Shown here piece by piece: positions 1 to 5,683 of a stretch of DNA of 5,683 bases. Location: the NCBI GenBank assembly GCA_036795455.1, contig DAIRET010000180.1, positions 1 to 5,683 on the forward strand. Direction: 5' to 3'. The first letter of the stretch is position 1, and each line of letters begins with the position of its first letter. Source of the DNA: DAIRET01 sp036795455 (GTDB lineage Bacteria; Bacteroidota; Ignavibacteria; Ignavibacteriales; Ignavibacteriaceae). Under the pieces are notes generated by a model, which saw only the letters and a list, made by a program, of their open reading frames with translations, was not told the origin of the DNA and searched no databases. Position numbers and translations under genes: made by a program.

Positions 1-156
1 TTTATTACTTAAAGCCACTGCCCATCCGAAATGAGAATGCGGAGTTTCATTCTGAATTGAAGAAGTAACTTTGTCATTACCTGCAGATATATCTTTTATC
101 AAAGAGATAAGAAGAAGGAACAAAACCATCACGCAAAACTTTTTTACCATGTTCAT
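1..156 (-). CDS. N-terminus of a secreted FG-GAP-like repeat protein (partial, runs off the window)
   Basis: Seen: the minus strand from an ATG at 156 is open to the window edge for 52 codons. Residues 1-25 form a signal peptide: Met-Asn-Met-Val-Lys-Lys, a hydrophobic core rich in Leu, Val and Ile (about residues 8-20), then Asp-Ile-Ser-Ala before Gly26, a plausible cleavage site. Residues 43-50 read FGWAVALS, which matches the start of an FG-GAP/integrin-alpha-type repeat (FGxSVAxS); in that family these repeats form beta-propeller blades in surface or secreted proteins. The ATG at 156 is preferred over the ATG at 150 because GGAAGGAG ends 7 bases before it. The gene begins one base after the stop of the large upstream gene, so it is the distal gene of an operon. 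The FG-GAP call rests on one short motif; a full-length protein with several blades is inferred. Confidence 0.7.
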   Translation of the reverse strand, partial: MNMVKKFCVMVLFLLLISLIKDISAGNDKVTSSIQNETPHSHFGWAVALSNK

Positions 157-157
157 T

Positions 158-3100
158 TTAATTCTCCTTCCTAATAACAAAATTTAAATTGAATGGTGAA
201 CCCGTAAAGTTTATAACTGCAGGCAGTGTATCCGGAGAGGATTCATCAAGTAGATAACCGGGGGGAAGAACTATATTTACTTTATATTCGCTTTCCGACA
301 AATTGTGAAATGCAAAATTTCCGTTTTTATCAGTAACACAGGCAGGTTCAAGATTTCCTGTTGATTGAGTATCGAAGTAACCGTTATCAGAATGATCGAG
401 ATAGACAAGCAATGCAGGTTTCAAAGTATCACCGGGAGTGATTATTTTTACATTCCCCGTAATTGGGGCGGTATAAGTAAATCCTCCTTGAATCTCCGAA
501 TAGAATGGGGCATTAATTCCATCATCAATTACACAATAGAAATAAATTTTGCTCCCCGAATTAAATCCGGCAGGGGAATAGAGTAAACTTCTTTTACCGA
601 AACCGCTGTCATCTACCGTTCCGTATGAAAAATGTGAAATCAATTTGCCTGAATAGGCGGTTGAATCATTAGCGTAAACAGATATAATACAACTATCGGG
701 ATAGTAAGAATAATAATTCAAATCTATATCATAACTGCTTTCACCGGATTGTTTAACATCAATTGAACCGAAAGGATCCGTATGATACTTTTGAATATTT
801 ATCAATAAAGAATCGATTTGTGTTGTTCCCGGATTATAAGATAGAACCACCTTGTATTCCCCGGGAGTTAAAGAGGCGTGTTCGATTAATGAATCTTCCG
901 TATTAAGTGAATTTGCCAATAATAAAAACTCCGCAGTAGAATCATTATTAACAACCGTAATATTGTCGGATGTAGTAACAATTGGTATAACACCGCTAGA
1001 ATCGTTATCGAGTACTTTAAGATTTATTAAATTCATTATCCCATCGGGACCCAATACAGTTATGTATGCCGTATCAATTTCTTTCTGCCAGTTAAGAGAT
1101 ACATAAAGCATCTGCGGCGTTTTCGGTTCAATAATGAAGCTGTTTATCAACTGTGTATTGTTCAGGGAAGTCTTTGCCGAAGAATTACCAATATCATTGT
1201 GAATTTGTTTTTCAATATCACTAACAGTACCGCTTCCAATTGTTGATAAAGATTTTTTTCCGAAGTTATATTTAACGCCTGTCGTTATATGTTTTACAAG
1301 TAAATTTACTTTAACCCATGCAGCAGCATAACTTGAAGAAGGAGAGCCGTTTATATATCTAACAGCACCGTCAACACTGCCGAAATGTTTACCGTGAATT
1401 ATCGGAACCCAGTGAGGTACAATAAATTCAACTTTTAGAAGTGCATCGATATTTTTATGCTCGTTAATTTTTGCATTAAGAACAGCTTCAATTACAGGGT
1501 CTGTAGGAACTTTAAAATCTCCTTTTATAGAATAACTTTTATTCCAGATAAGGTCTATAGTTATATTTCCTTTGCCGAGTATCGAATGCCATTTACCGTC
1601 GCCGGTTCGGTAAGCTCCTACATAAGTATCGCCTGTAAATTTTACTTCCGAGTGAGTTACAGTTGCACCGGCTTGAAGATAAATCATAGTAACTTCTTTT
1701 CCATCAAGGGTAAAAGGACCTCCGAAAGCAAAACCGATATCGCCGTGAAAATAAAGATTAGCAGGATTATCAAGGTTTACAATAGTGCCATCCATTTTCA
1801 TAACAACAACACCCGTACCCGGGATTTCAATAGCAGCATCTATATTTTCAGCTTCCCATGATAGCGAAACGGAGTTTACTTTAGCGGGATTACCTGTAAA
1901 AAGAATTTTCCCTTCTATATCCCAACCGGGTGGAAAAGAGACATTAAGAAGCGCTTCATTGATAGTATTATTCTTAAATGCAAGCTGAATTTTCTTGAAA
2001 TCGATTGCACCAAGCCCGGCATGTTGAATTGTTATAACGAGGCTTTCGAGAATAAACTTATCTTTAACACCGGAAACATCAAGCTCAATACCTGCATTAC
2101 CGCTGGAGCCGAGGTCGATAGTTGCAGTCCATAAGTTTTTTATTTCCATCAACCCCGTAAGTAAATATCTTTCGTTGCCGTATTGAAGCCGTAAATCTTT
2201 AGTAATAACTTCAATATTACCGAGTTTGAAATCACTTGCAATTCCGATGTTAAGATTTGCAACCGAGCCGTTGTGAATAATAATACCCGGTTTATCGAAA
2301 GTACCGAAAGATGCATTAAGCTGTTGTTCATCGATTTCAATAAAAAGGTCGCCGAAGAATTTATAAATATGATCCTGCCCGGAGGGTCCGCCATCCCATT
2401 GAATTGTAAGCCCGTTAGGTTTGACAGATAATTCCTTTAGCTTGAAGTCCGCAGTAACCCCGATATTAACGTGAGTAACTTCACCGTTAACAATTTTTAC
2501 ACCCGGGTTTGATTCGGTACCGAAGAAAGCAGAGATTGTATCGCTTTCAACTGTAATTTTGATACTACCGAACATAACAAAAGTATCGTCCGCTTTATTC
2601 CACCGGAAAGTAAGTTGCTGCGGGTAGATTTGAATTGATTTAAGAGAGAAGGAAGCAGTAACACCTATGTTAAATTCGGTTATAGTTCCGTTTTTAATCT
2701 TAATACCGGGTAAAGAATCATTCCCCAATAGAGCCGCTAAGATATCGTTTTGTACTTCAAAAAGGAGTGAGCCGTAAATCTTATATAAAGAATCTTTTTT
2801 ACTGTAAGAAAAAGATAGTTCGGAAGGATGAATAGTAACTCCTTTAATATCAAATGAAGCAGTAAGGGAAATATCAATCAATTCAATCTTACCGTCAATT
2901 ATTTCAATACCTGGTTTATTGCCGTCCGAAAGGTCGACTTCAATAAATTCATCATCGAACTGAAGTTTAAGTTCGCCGGAGAAGTAAAACCTTGAAGGGT
3001 CGCTGCTCCATGATAGATAAAGATTTGATGGAGTAAAAGTAACGCCGTCAAAATGGAAATCGCCCGAAACAGAAAGATTAACATCCGTTAGTTTTCCGTC

Positions 3101-4642
3101 AACTATTTTTATTCCGGGGTAATCGGGTGTACCGGCAGAGGCATTAATTTCGTTTGAGTCGAATAAAATCCTTAAACCACCGTAAAACCCGTATTGATGT
3201 AAAGTTCTATTCCATTGGAAGCCGGCGGATAGATTTTTAATTGACAATCCTTTCAGTTTGAACATTGCAGGGAATGCAACATTTACCTGTTCAAGAATAC
3301 TTTGAGAAATAACTACCCCGGGAGCAGCTTCCGTACCGAGCGAGACAGAAAAAGTATCTTCTTCGATAGCAAGTAAAACAGTACCGAACATTACATACCT
3401 TGAACCGGGTTTGTCGTATACGAATGTAAATTGTTTCGGAGTTAAATTGATTCCTTTAAGATTAAATGAAGCCGTTACACCGATATTAACCGATTCAATT
3501 TCCCCCTTTTTAATTTTTATGCCGGGTGAAGATTCGTTCCCGAGTAAAACATTTAAAGTATCATTTTCAATTTGTAGAGTAGATAACCCGTAGATTTTAT
3601 AAAGCGAATCATATCTTGAATAATGGAAAGCAAGATTTTGAGGATGAAAAGTAATTCCCTTTAAACTAAAATTTGCAATTAGCTCTATATTGATAGTATC
3701 TACTTTGCCGGAAGAAATTACAATACCGGGATCGTAATCTTCACCGAGAGAAACAAACATTTCATCATCACCCGGTTTTAGTTCCGCAAGTCCGTATATC
3801 TTAAATCTTGAAGCTGTTTTATCCCAGTAGAAAGTTAAGTTTTGCGGTGAAACTTTTAACCCTTTCAAATTGAAATCGGCGGATAATGAGATATTTATAA
3901 AATCGATACTACCGTTTGTAACTTCAATACCGGGACTATTTAACAAACCGAGAGCAGTACGGATTGTGTCGGTTTCAAAAATAAGAGCAAGAGAGCCGAA
4001 CATTTTGAATTTGTGTTGAATCCCGGACCAATTCAAACCAAGTGCAACGGGACGAATAGTAATACCATCAACATTAAATTGTTGAGTGATAGTAATATTT
4101 ATATAGTCGATTACCCCGCTGTTTATTTCTATTCCCGGTACAATATCATCGCCGATGTTTGCAGTAATAGTATCCCCGGCTAATTCAACAGCAATTAAAC
4201 CGACTATAATATATTTTTCATTTTCCCGCATCCATTCAAAACCGATTTGTTCCGGGTGAAAAACCAATCCTTTTAACGAAAAGCTGGAATTTATCTCGAA
4301 TACAACGGAGTTTATCTGCCGGTTATGTATTGTTAATCCAGGGTTATTAATTGTACCGAGAGTTACATTAATAGAATCATCATCGAAGTTAAGCTGTAAA
4401 GAGCCGTAAATAATAAAAGTATTTTCAGCATGTTTCCATGTAAGCCATAAAGAAGCCGGTTTAACGGGTATGTTATGTAGAGTAAAAGCAGTAGTAATTT
4501 GTAAAGTATAATCGCTGCCGGTTTCGTTAAAAGTTAGACCGTCAATACCGGGAACTGTAATCTGCGGTTTTATTAAAGGGGAAAAAAGAAGTAATATTAA
4601 TCCGGTTAGTAATGCAAAACGGTTTTTCAGGCTTGTATTCAT
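158..4642 (-). CDS. Very large secreted protein with twelve tandem ~68-residue beta-rich repeats and a C-terminal SdrD_B-like domain
   Basis: The function is not recognised. Numbering is from the ATG at 4642 (1494 residues). Residues 1-24 look like a signal peptide: Lys6/Arg8, then a Leu/Ile-rich core. Residues 53-804 hold eleven tandem units (ten of 68 residues, one of 72); 805-876 is a decayed twelfth, and about 30-52 resembles the C-terminal half of a unit. Residues 877-1165 are beta-rich and unassigned. About 1170-1285 looks like an Ig-like beta domain, and 1285-1390 is Fn3-like, ending in a Tyr-Phe-Tyr-Cys-Val-Ile-Asp-Asp-Gly strand. Residues 1393-1491 resemble SdrD_B/Cna-B, with YLDHSDNGYFD, TDKNGNFAF and a PPGYLL turn. 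Only three Cys occur, all in the C-terminal part. There is no visible LPXTG, transmembrane anchor, enzyme motif or typical type IX sorting domain. A surface or matrix structural protein is inferred. A TTG at 4672 would add ten residues but has no ribosome site and overlaps a possible promoter. Confidence 0.9.
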   Translation of the reverse strand: MNTSLKNRFALLTGLILLLFSPLIKPQITVPGIDGLTFNETGSDYTLQITTAFTLHNIPVKPASLWLTWKHAENTFIIYGSLQLNFDDDSINVTLGTINNPGLTIHNRQINSVVFEINSSFSLKGLVFHPEQIGFEWMRENEKYIIVGLIAVELAGDTITANIGDDIVPGIEINSGVIDYINITITQQFNVDGITIRPVALGLNWSGIQHKFKMFGSLALIFETDTIRTALGLLNSPGIEVTNGSIDFINISLSADFNLKGLKVSPQNLTFYWDKTASRFKIYGLAELKPGDDEMFVSLGEDYDPGIVISSGKVDTINIELIANFSLKGITFHPQNLAFHYSRYDSLYKIYGLSTLQIENDTLNVLLGNESSPGIKIKKGEIESVNIGVTASFNLKGINLTPKQFTFVYDKPGSRYVMFGTVLLAIEEDTFSVSLGTEAAPGVVISQSILEQVNVAFPAMFKLKGLSIKNLSAGFQWNRTLHQYGFYGGLRILFDSNEINASAGTPDYPGIKIVDGKLTDVNLSVSGDFHFDGVTFTPSNLYLSWSSDPSRFYFSGELKLQFDDEFIEVDLSDGNKPGIEIIDGKIELIDISLTASFDIKGVTIHPSELSFSYSKKDSLYKIYGSLLFEVQNDILAALLGNDSLPGIKIKNGTITEFNIGVTASFSLKSIQIYPQQLTFRWNKADDTFVMFGSIKITVESDTISAFFGTESNPGVKIVNGEVTHVNIGVTADFKLKELSVKPNGLTIQWDGGPSGQDHIYKFFGDLFIEIDEQQLNASFGTFDKPGIIIHNGSVANLNIGIASDFKLGNIEVITKDLRLQYGNERYLLTGLMEIKNLWTATIDLGSSGNAGIELDVSGVKDKFILESLVITIQHAGLGAIDFKKIQLAFKNNTINEALLNVSFPPGWDIEGKILFTGNPAKVNSVSLSWEAENIDAAIEIPGTGVVVMKMDGTIVNLDNPANLYFHGDIGFAFGGPFTLDGKEVTMIYLQAGATVTHSEVKFTGDTYVGAYRTGDGKWHSILGKGNITIDLIWNKSYSIKGDFKVPTDPVIEAVLNAKINEHKNIDALLKVEFIVPHWVPIIHGKHFGSVDGAVRYINGSPSSSYAAAWVKVNLLVKHITTGVKYNFGKKSLSTIGSGTVSDIEKQIHNDIGNSSAKTSLNNTQLINSFIIEPKTPQMLYVSLNWQKEIDTAYITVLGPDGIMNLINLKVLDNDSSGVIPIVTTSDNITVVNNDSTAEFLLLANSLNTEDSLIEHASLTPGEYKVVLSYNPGTTQIDSLLINIQKYHTDPFGSIDVKQSGESSYDIDLNYYSYYPDSCIISVYANDSTAYSGKLISHFSYGTVDDSGFGKRSLLYSPAGFNSGSKIYFYCVIDDGINAPFYSEIQGGFTYTAPITGNVKIITPGDTLKPALLVYLDHSDNGYFDTQSTGNLEPACVTDKNGNFAFHNLSESEYKVNIVLPPGYLLDESSPDTLPAVINFTGSPFNLNFVIRKEN
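164..171 (-). promoter_or_regulatory. Strong ribosome binding site for the FG-GAP gene, inside the end of the upstream CDS
   Basis: The minus strand reads GGAAGGAG seven bases before the ATG at 156. It overlaps the last codons of the 1494-residue gene (Arg-Lys-Glu-Asn-stop), whose TAA lies one base before the ATG. Ribosomes terminating on the large gene would therefore sit on this site, an arrangement typical of translational coupling. The large gene itself has no comparable site, so the downstream protein may be made in excess of it (inference). Confidence 0.75.
2015..4486 (-). repeat. Coding tandem array: eleven 204-216 bp units plus a degenerate twelfth
   Basis: Unit boundaries on the minus strand, placed at a conserved Phe: 4486-4283, 4282-4079, 4078-3875, 3874-3671, 3670-3467, 3466-3263, 3262-3059, 3058-2855, 2854-2651, 2650-2447, 2446-2231 and a decayed 2230-2015. 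Units 1-10 are exactly 68 codons. Unit 11 has 72, with four extra residues in a Gly-Gly-Pro-Ser-Gly loop. Within a unit the recurrent positions are Phe1, Lys4, Gly5, Pro10, aromatic or aliphatic 15, Trp/Tyr17, Tyr/Phe24, Gly28, Asp37, Gly44, Pro49-Gly50-Ile/Val51, Gly56 and Asn62-Ile63, separated by alternating hydrophobic stretches. This implies about six beta strands per unit. Identity between neighbours is only moderate at protein level (about 40% for the pairs counted by hand), so the array is old. From memory, the unit resembles uncharacterised repeats in giant secreted proteins of planctomycetes and cyanobacteria (PGLxIxxG followed by a xVxGVTF-like segment); no domain name is claimed. 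Confidence 0.93.
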
Positions 4643-4669
4643 AGATATTTGCTCAAAATTCTTTTGTAT

Positions 4670-4701
4670 CAAAATAAGGAAAGAAAATGAATAAATCCAA
4701 T
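4670..4701 (-). promoter_or_regulatory. Possible Bacteroidota-type promoter for the minus-strand operon
   Basis: On the minus strand ATTG (4701-4698) is followed after 21 bases by TATTTTG (4676-4670). The Bacteroidota vegetative consensus is TTTG near -33 and TAnnTTTG near -7, so this match is imperfect: one base is missing from the -7 box and one mismatches in the -33 box. Two A/T tracts (4709-4715 and 4727-4734) lie upstream and could act as an UP-like element. If real, transcription would begin near 4663, leaving a leader of about 20 bases before the ATG at 4642 and ruling out the TTG at 4672 as the start. Low certainty in such AT-rich DNA. Confidence 0.25.
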
Positions 4702-4775
4702 CGGAAATAAAAAAACAGTTGCAAATAAAAAAAAGATTGTTTATGTTTCTGCCGGAATATTTAGGATGTTTTTTT

Positions 4776-4827
4776 GTTGAGCGGATAAGTCGTTTGGTTA
4801 AGGTTCTTATGTGTGGTGCCGTTCAAC
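4776..4827. repeat. Composite inverted repeat in the intergenic region
   Basis: GTTGAGCGG (4776-4784) pairs with CCGTTCAAC (4819-4827) over nine positions with one G-T pair. Directly inside, ATAAG (4785-4789) pairs with CTTAT (4806-4810). The result is a 9 bp stem, an eight-base one-sided bulge, a 5 bp stem and a 16-base loop. It could be an RNA structure, the end of a decayed mobile element or a dispersed intergenic repeat. No gene or terminator role is evident. Confidence 0.4.
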
Positions 4828-5006
4828 GTATTAATGTTTCTTTTGTGTATATGGTTTATGATTGATGATTTCTATTATTCCAACGGTAGAGTAAATATTC
4901 GTCCGGCACAATAGAGTATTTGAACATATTATTAAATCTCCATTCTCCCTTCAGGTATTAAATACCGTTTTCCTGTTCTATCGTTCTACATATTTAATAA
5001 AATTTT

Positions 5007-5078
5007 AGCTGCGCGGCGTAAGGACCGGGCATTGTTTTTCATTTCGTTTTTTCCAGATGTGAGTAACGTGGCGGAGCT
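5007..5078. repeat. Imperfect inverted repeat flanking a GC-rich patch
   Basis: Arms 5007-5019 (AGCTGCGCGGCGT) and 5066-5078 (ACGTGGCGGAGCT) pair at 11 of 13 positions, including one G-T, with two G-G mismatches. They enclose a 46-base loop containing AAGGACCGGGCATTG and a T-rich stretch. The arms are clearly more GC-rich than the surrounding AT-rich spacer. There is no open reading frame of note. Best read as an unidentified structured or dispersed intergenic element. Confidence 0.4.
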
Positions 5079-5123
5079 GTGTTCAAAAGTTCCGAATAAT
5101 TAATAAAATTGTGTTTATGGGCA

Positions 5124-5149
5124 GAAGCTGCTTACTGTAAGTAGTCTTC
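5124..5149. repeat. Hairpin with 11 paired positions
   Basis: GAAGCTGCTTA (5124-5134) pairs with TAAGTAGTCTTC (5138-5149) across a CTG loop, with two G-T pairs and one bulged C at 5146. There is no T-run after it on the plus strand, so it is not a standard terminator in that direction. Function unknown; it may belong with the two inverted repeats to its left. Confidence 0.4.
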
Positions 5150-5170
5150 GGGGTGGATAATGGATGGAGT

Positions 5171-5205
5171 AAGAAGAAGAAAAAGAGAAAGAAGAAGAGA
5201 AAGAG
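5171..5205 (+). repeat. 35-base pure polypurine (GAA/GA-rich) tract
   Basis: Bases 5171-5205 are exclusively A or G, mostly AAG and GA steps, interrupted at both ends by T. It lies in the non-coding spacer upstream of the transposase gene. Such tracts can form unusual DNA structures or arise by slippage; no role is shown here. Confidence 0.7.
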
Positions 5206-5261
5206 TGTGGTTCGGGAGAAATCAACATATAAACCAACAAATTAAAAGCTAATCCTATTAA

Positions 5262-5281
5262 CACCTTGATTTATCAAGGTG
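5262..5281 (+). other. Perfect 8 bp hairpin upstream of the transposase, probable left-end structure
   Basis: CACCTTGA (5262-5269), loop TTTA and TCAAGGTG (5274-5281) form a perfect stem-loop 87 bases before the transposase ATG. IS200/IS605 elements lack terminal inverted repeats; instead their transposase recognises subterminal hairpins as single-stranded DNA, and the IS200 left-end hairpin also blocks incoming transcription. Position and shape fit that role, but the actual element boundary cannot be seen. Confidence 0.5.
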
Positions 5282-5307
5282 CCATCAACTGTAAGCAAAC
5301 TGAATAT

Positions 5308-5340
5308 AAACTGTTTCACCTGTCCCTTTGGGAACAGTTT
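5308..5340 (+). terminator. Terminator-like or attenuator-like hairpin in the transposase leader
   Basis: CTGTCCC (5320-5326), loop TTT and GGGAACAG (5330-5337, one bulged A) form a stem followed by TTTTT (5338-5342), the layout of a rho-independent terminator on the plus strand. Alternatively AAACTGTT (5308-5315) pairs perfectly with AACAGTTT (5333-5340). The two pairings share the right arm and exclude each other. Lying 28-48 bases before the ATG, the structure could limit transposase expression, as leader hairpins do in IS200 (by analogy). Confidence 0.4.
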
Positions 5341-5358
5341 TTGAATGTTTTTTATTGT

Positions 5359-5363
5359 GGAGG
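5359..5363 (+). promoter_or_regulatory. Ribosome binding site of the transposase gene
   Basis: GGAGG ends four bases before the ATG at 5368. It is the only clear Shine-Dalgarno sequence on the plus strand of the spacer and fixes the transposase start. Confidence 0.7.
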
Positions 5364-5367
5364 ATAC

Positions 5368-5683
5368 ATGTCTGTTCGATCTTATACTAAAATTTGGCTC
5401 CATATAATCTGGGGAACACATGATAATGAAAAGTCTCTAATGGATAGAGAACTCCGAAAACAAATCTCTGAATATTTTTACAATTATTCCAAAGAAAAAA
5501 ACATCTACATGAGAATCAACTATGTTAACCCCGACCACGTTCATGCAATAGTTGATCTCCCGACTGACAAAACAATTGAAGAGGTTTTGCATTTGCTAAA
5601 AGGGAGTTCTTCAAATTGGATTAATAAACAAGTGAATTTTAAGTTTTCATGGAAGAAGGGGTATGCCGCGTTTTCTATTTCGG
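5368..5683 (+). CDS. tnpA: IS200/IS605-type Y1 (HUH) transposase, N-terminal 105 residues, runs off the window
   Basis: Transposases of this family (Y1_Tnp) cut and rejoin single-stranded DNA through a covalent 5'-phosphotyrosine; His-hydrophobic-His binds the metal ion. Seen: residues 6-18 (YTKIWLHIIWGTH) match the first strand of the fold; residues 51-62 (NYVNPDHVHAIV) carry the HUH motif at His57-Val58-His59; Leu76 to Ser82 with the LKGSSS signature is followed by Trp-Ile-Asn; Trp95-Lys-Lys-Gly-Tyr-Ala-Ala-Phe-Ser is the usual strand before the catalytic helix. The catalytic Tyr, expected some 20 or more residues further on, lies outside the window. The start is set by GGAGG four bases upstream. 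The reading frame is intact throughout, so the gene may be active. A REP-associated (RAYT-like) domesticated member cannot be excluded. It is transcribed divergently from the large repeat gene. Confidence 0.9.
   Translation, partial: MSVRSYTKIWLHIIWGTHDNEKSLMDRELRKQISEYFYNYSKEKNIYMRINYVNPDHVHAIVDLPTDKTIEEVLHLLKGSSSNWINKQVNFKFSWKKGYAAFSIS

Larger units (their letters stand above)
4643..5261. other. Non-coding spacer between the divergent repeat-protein operon and the IS element
   Basis: About 620 bases without a convincing gene. The longest notable start is an ATG at 4743 giving 40 codons to 4865, with no ribosome site. The spacer holds A/T tracts near the possible operon promoter, three imperfect inverted repeats and a polypurine tract, listed separately. 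Base composition is uneven, with a GC-richer patch at 5009-5078. It may contain remnants of other mobile DNA or an unannotated RNA; neither is demonstrated. Confidence 0.6.
5262..5683 (+). mobile_element. Left part of an IS200/IS605-family insertion sequence (boundary approximate)
   Basis: The Y1 transposase start plus two hairpins in its leader have the organisation of a small single-gene IS200-type element. The left edge is set at the first hairpin and may lie some bases earlier; the right end is outside the window. No target duplication is expected for this family, so the edge cannot be confirmed from the sequence alone. Confidence 0.5.

Noticed and set aside
158..300. Type IX secretion C-terminal sorting domain at the end of the large protein
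   Set aside because: The last residues follow an SdrD_B-like strand pattern (ending FVIRKEN) and lack the usual Gly-x-Tyr-hydrophobic motif spacing of type A sorting domains.
1457..1861. Plus-strand reading frame of 134 codons opposite the large gene
   Set aside because: It is antisense to a clearly coding frame with consistent protein repeats and domains, has no ribosome site and gives no recognisable protein; a shadow frame.
2231..4486. CRISPR-like or DNA-level satellite interpretation of the 204 bp period
   Set aside because: The period is a multiple of three, codon frame is kept throughout, and similarity is at protein rather than DNA level; these are protein repeats.
4743..4865. Small plus-strand reading frame of 40 codons from an ATG at 4743
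   Set aside because: No ribosome binding site, no recognisable sequence features, and it runs through the inverted repeat at 4776-4827; likely chance.
4954..4966. Perfect short palindrome GGTATTAAATACC
   Set aside because: Thirteen bases in AT-rich DNA with no adjacent promoter or gene start; too weak to call an operator.

Overview
The window is AT-rich bacterial DNA holding one very large secreted repeat protein, the start of a second secreted protein just downstream of it, and, divergent from both, the start of an IS200-type transposase gene. Long Asn/Asp/Ser/Ile-rich all-beta secreted proteins, FG-GAP-like and SdrD_B-like modules, a large gene with almost no Shine-Dalgarno signal and a possible Bacteroidota-type promoter suggest a member of the Bacteroidota/Chlorobi/Ignavibacteria group. 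That assignment is inference; no phylogenetic marker gene is present.

Layout. Bases 1-156 (minus strand) encode the N-terminus of a signal-peptide protein whose first mature residues look like an FG-GAP repeat; the rest lies outside the window. Bases 158-4642 (minus strand) encode a roughly 1494-residue exported protein. Its core is an array of eleven 68-residue units plus a decayed twelfth, followed by an unassigned beta-rich region, an Ig/Fn3-like region and a C-terminal SdrD_B/Cna-B-like domain. The stop codon of this gene is one base from the start codon of the FG-GAP gene, whose ribosome binding site lies inside the end of the large gene, so the two are almost certainly co-transcribed and probably translationally coupled.

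Bases 4643-5367 hold no convincing gene. They contain a possible promoter for the minus-strand operon, three imperfect inverted repeats (4776-4827, 5007-5078, 5124-5149), a 35-base pure purine tract (5171-5205) and two hairpins directly upstream of the transposase gene (5262-5281 and 5308-5340). From 5368 to the window edge (plus strand) runs the N-terminal 105 residues of a Y1/HUH (IS200/IS605-type) transposase with an intact His-Val-His motif.

The most notable item is the repeat array: a 68-residue beta-rich unit repeated ten times without a single length change. It also shows signs of a higher-order four-unit duplication. The operon plausibly builds a cell-surface or extracellular structure, but no biochemical function can be read from the sequence.
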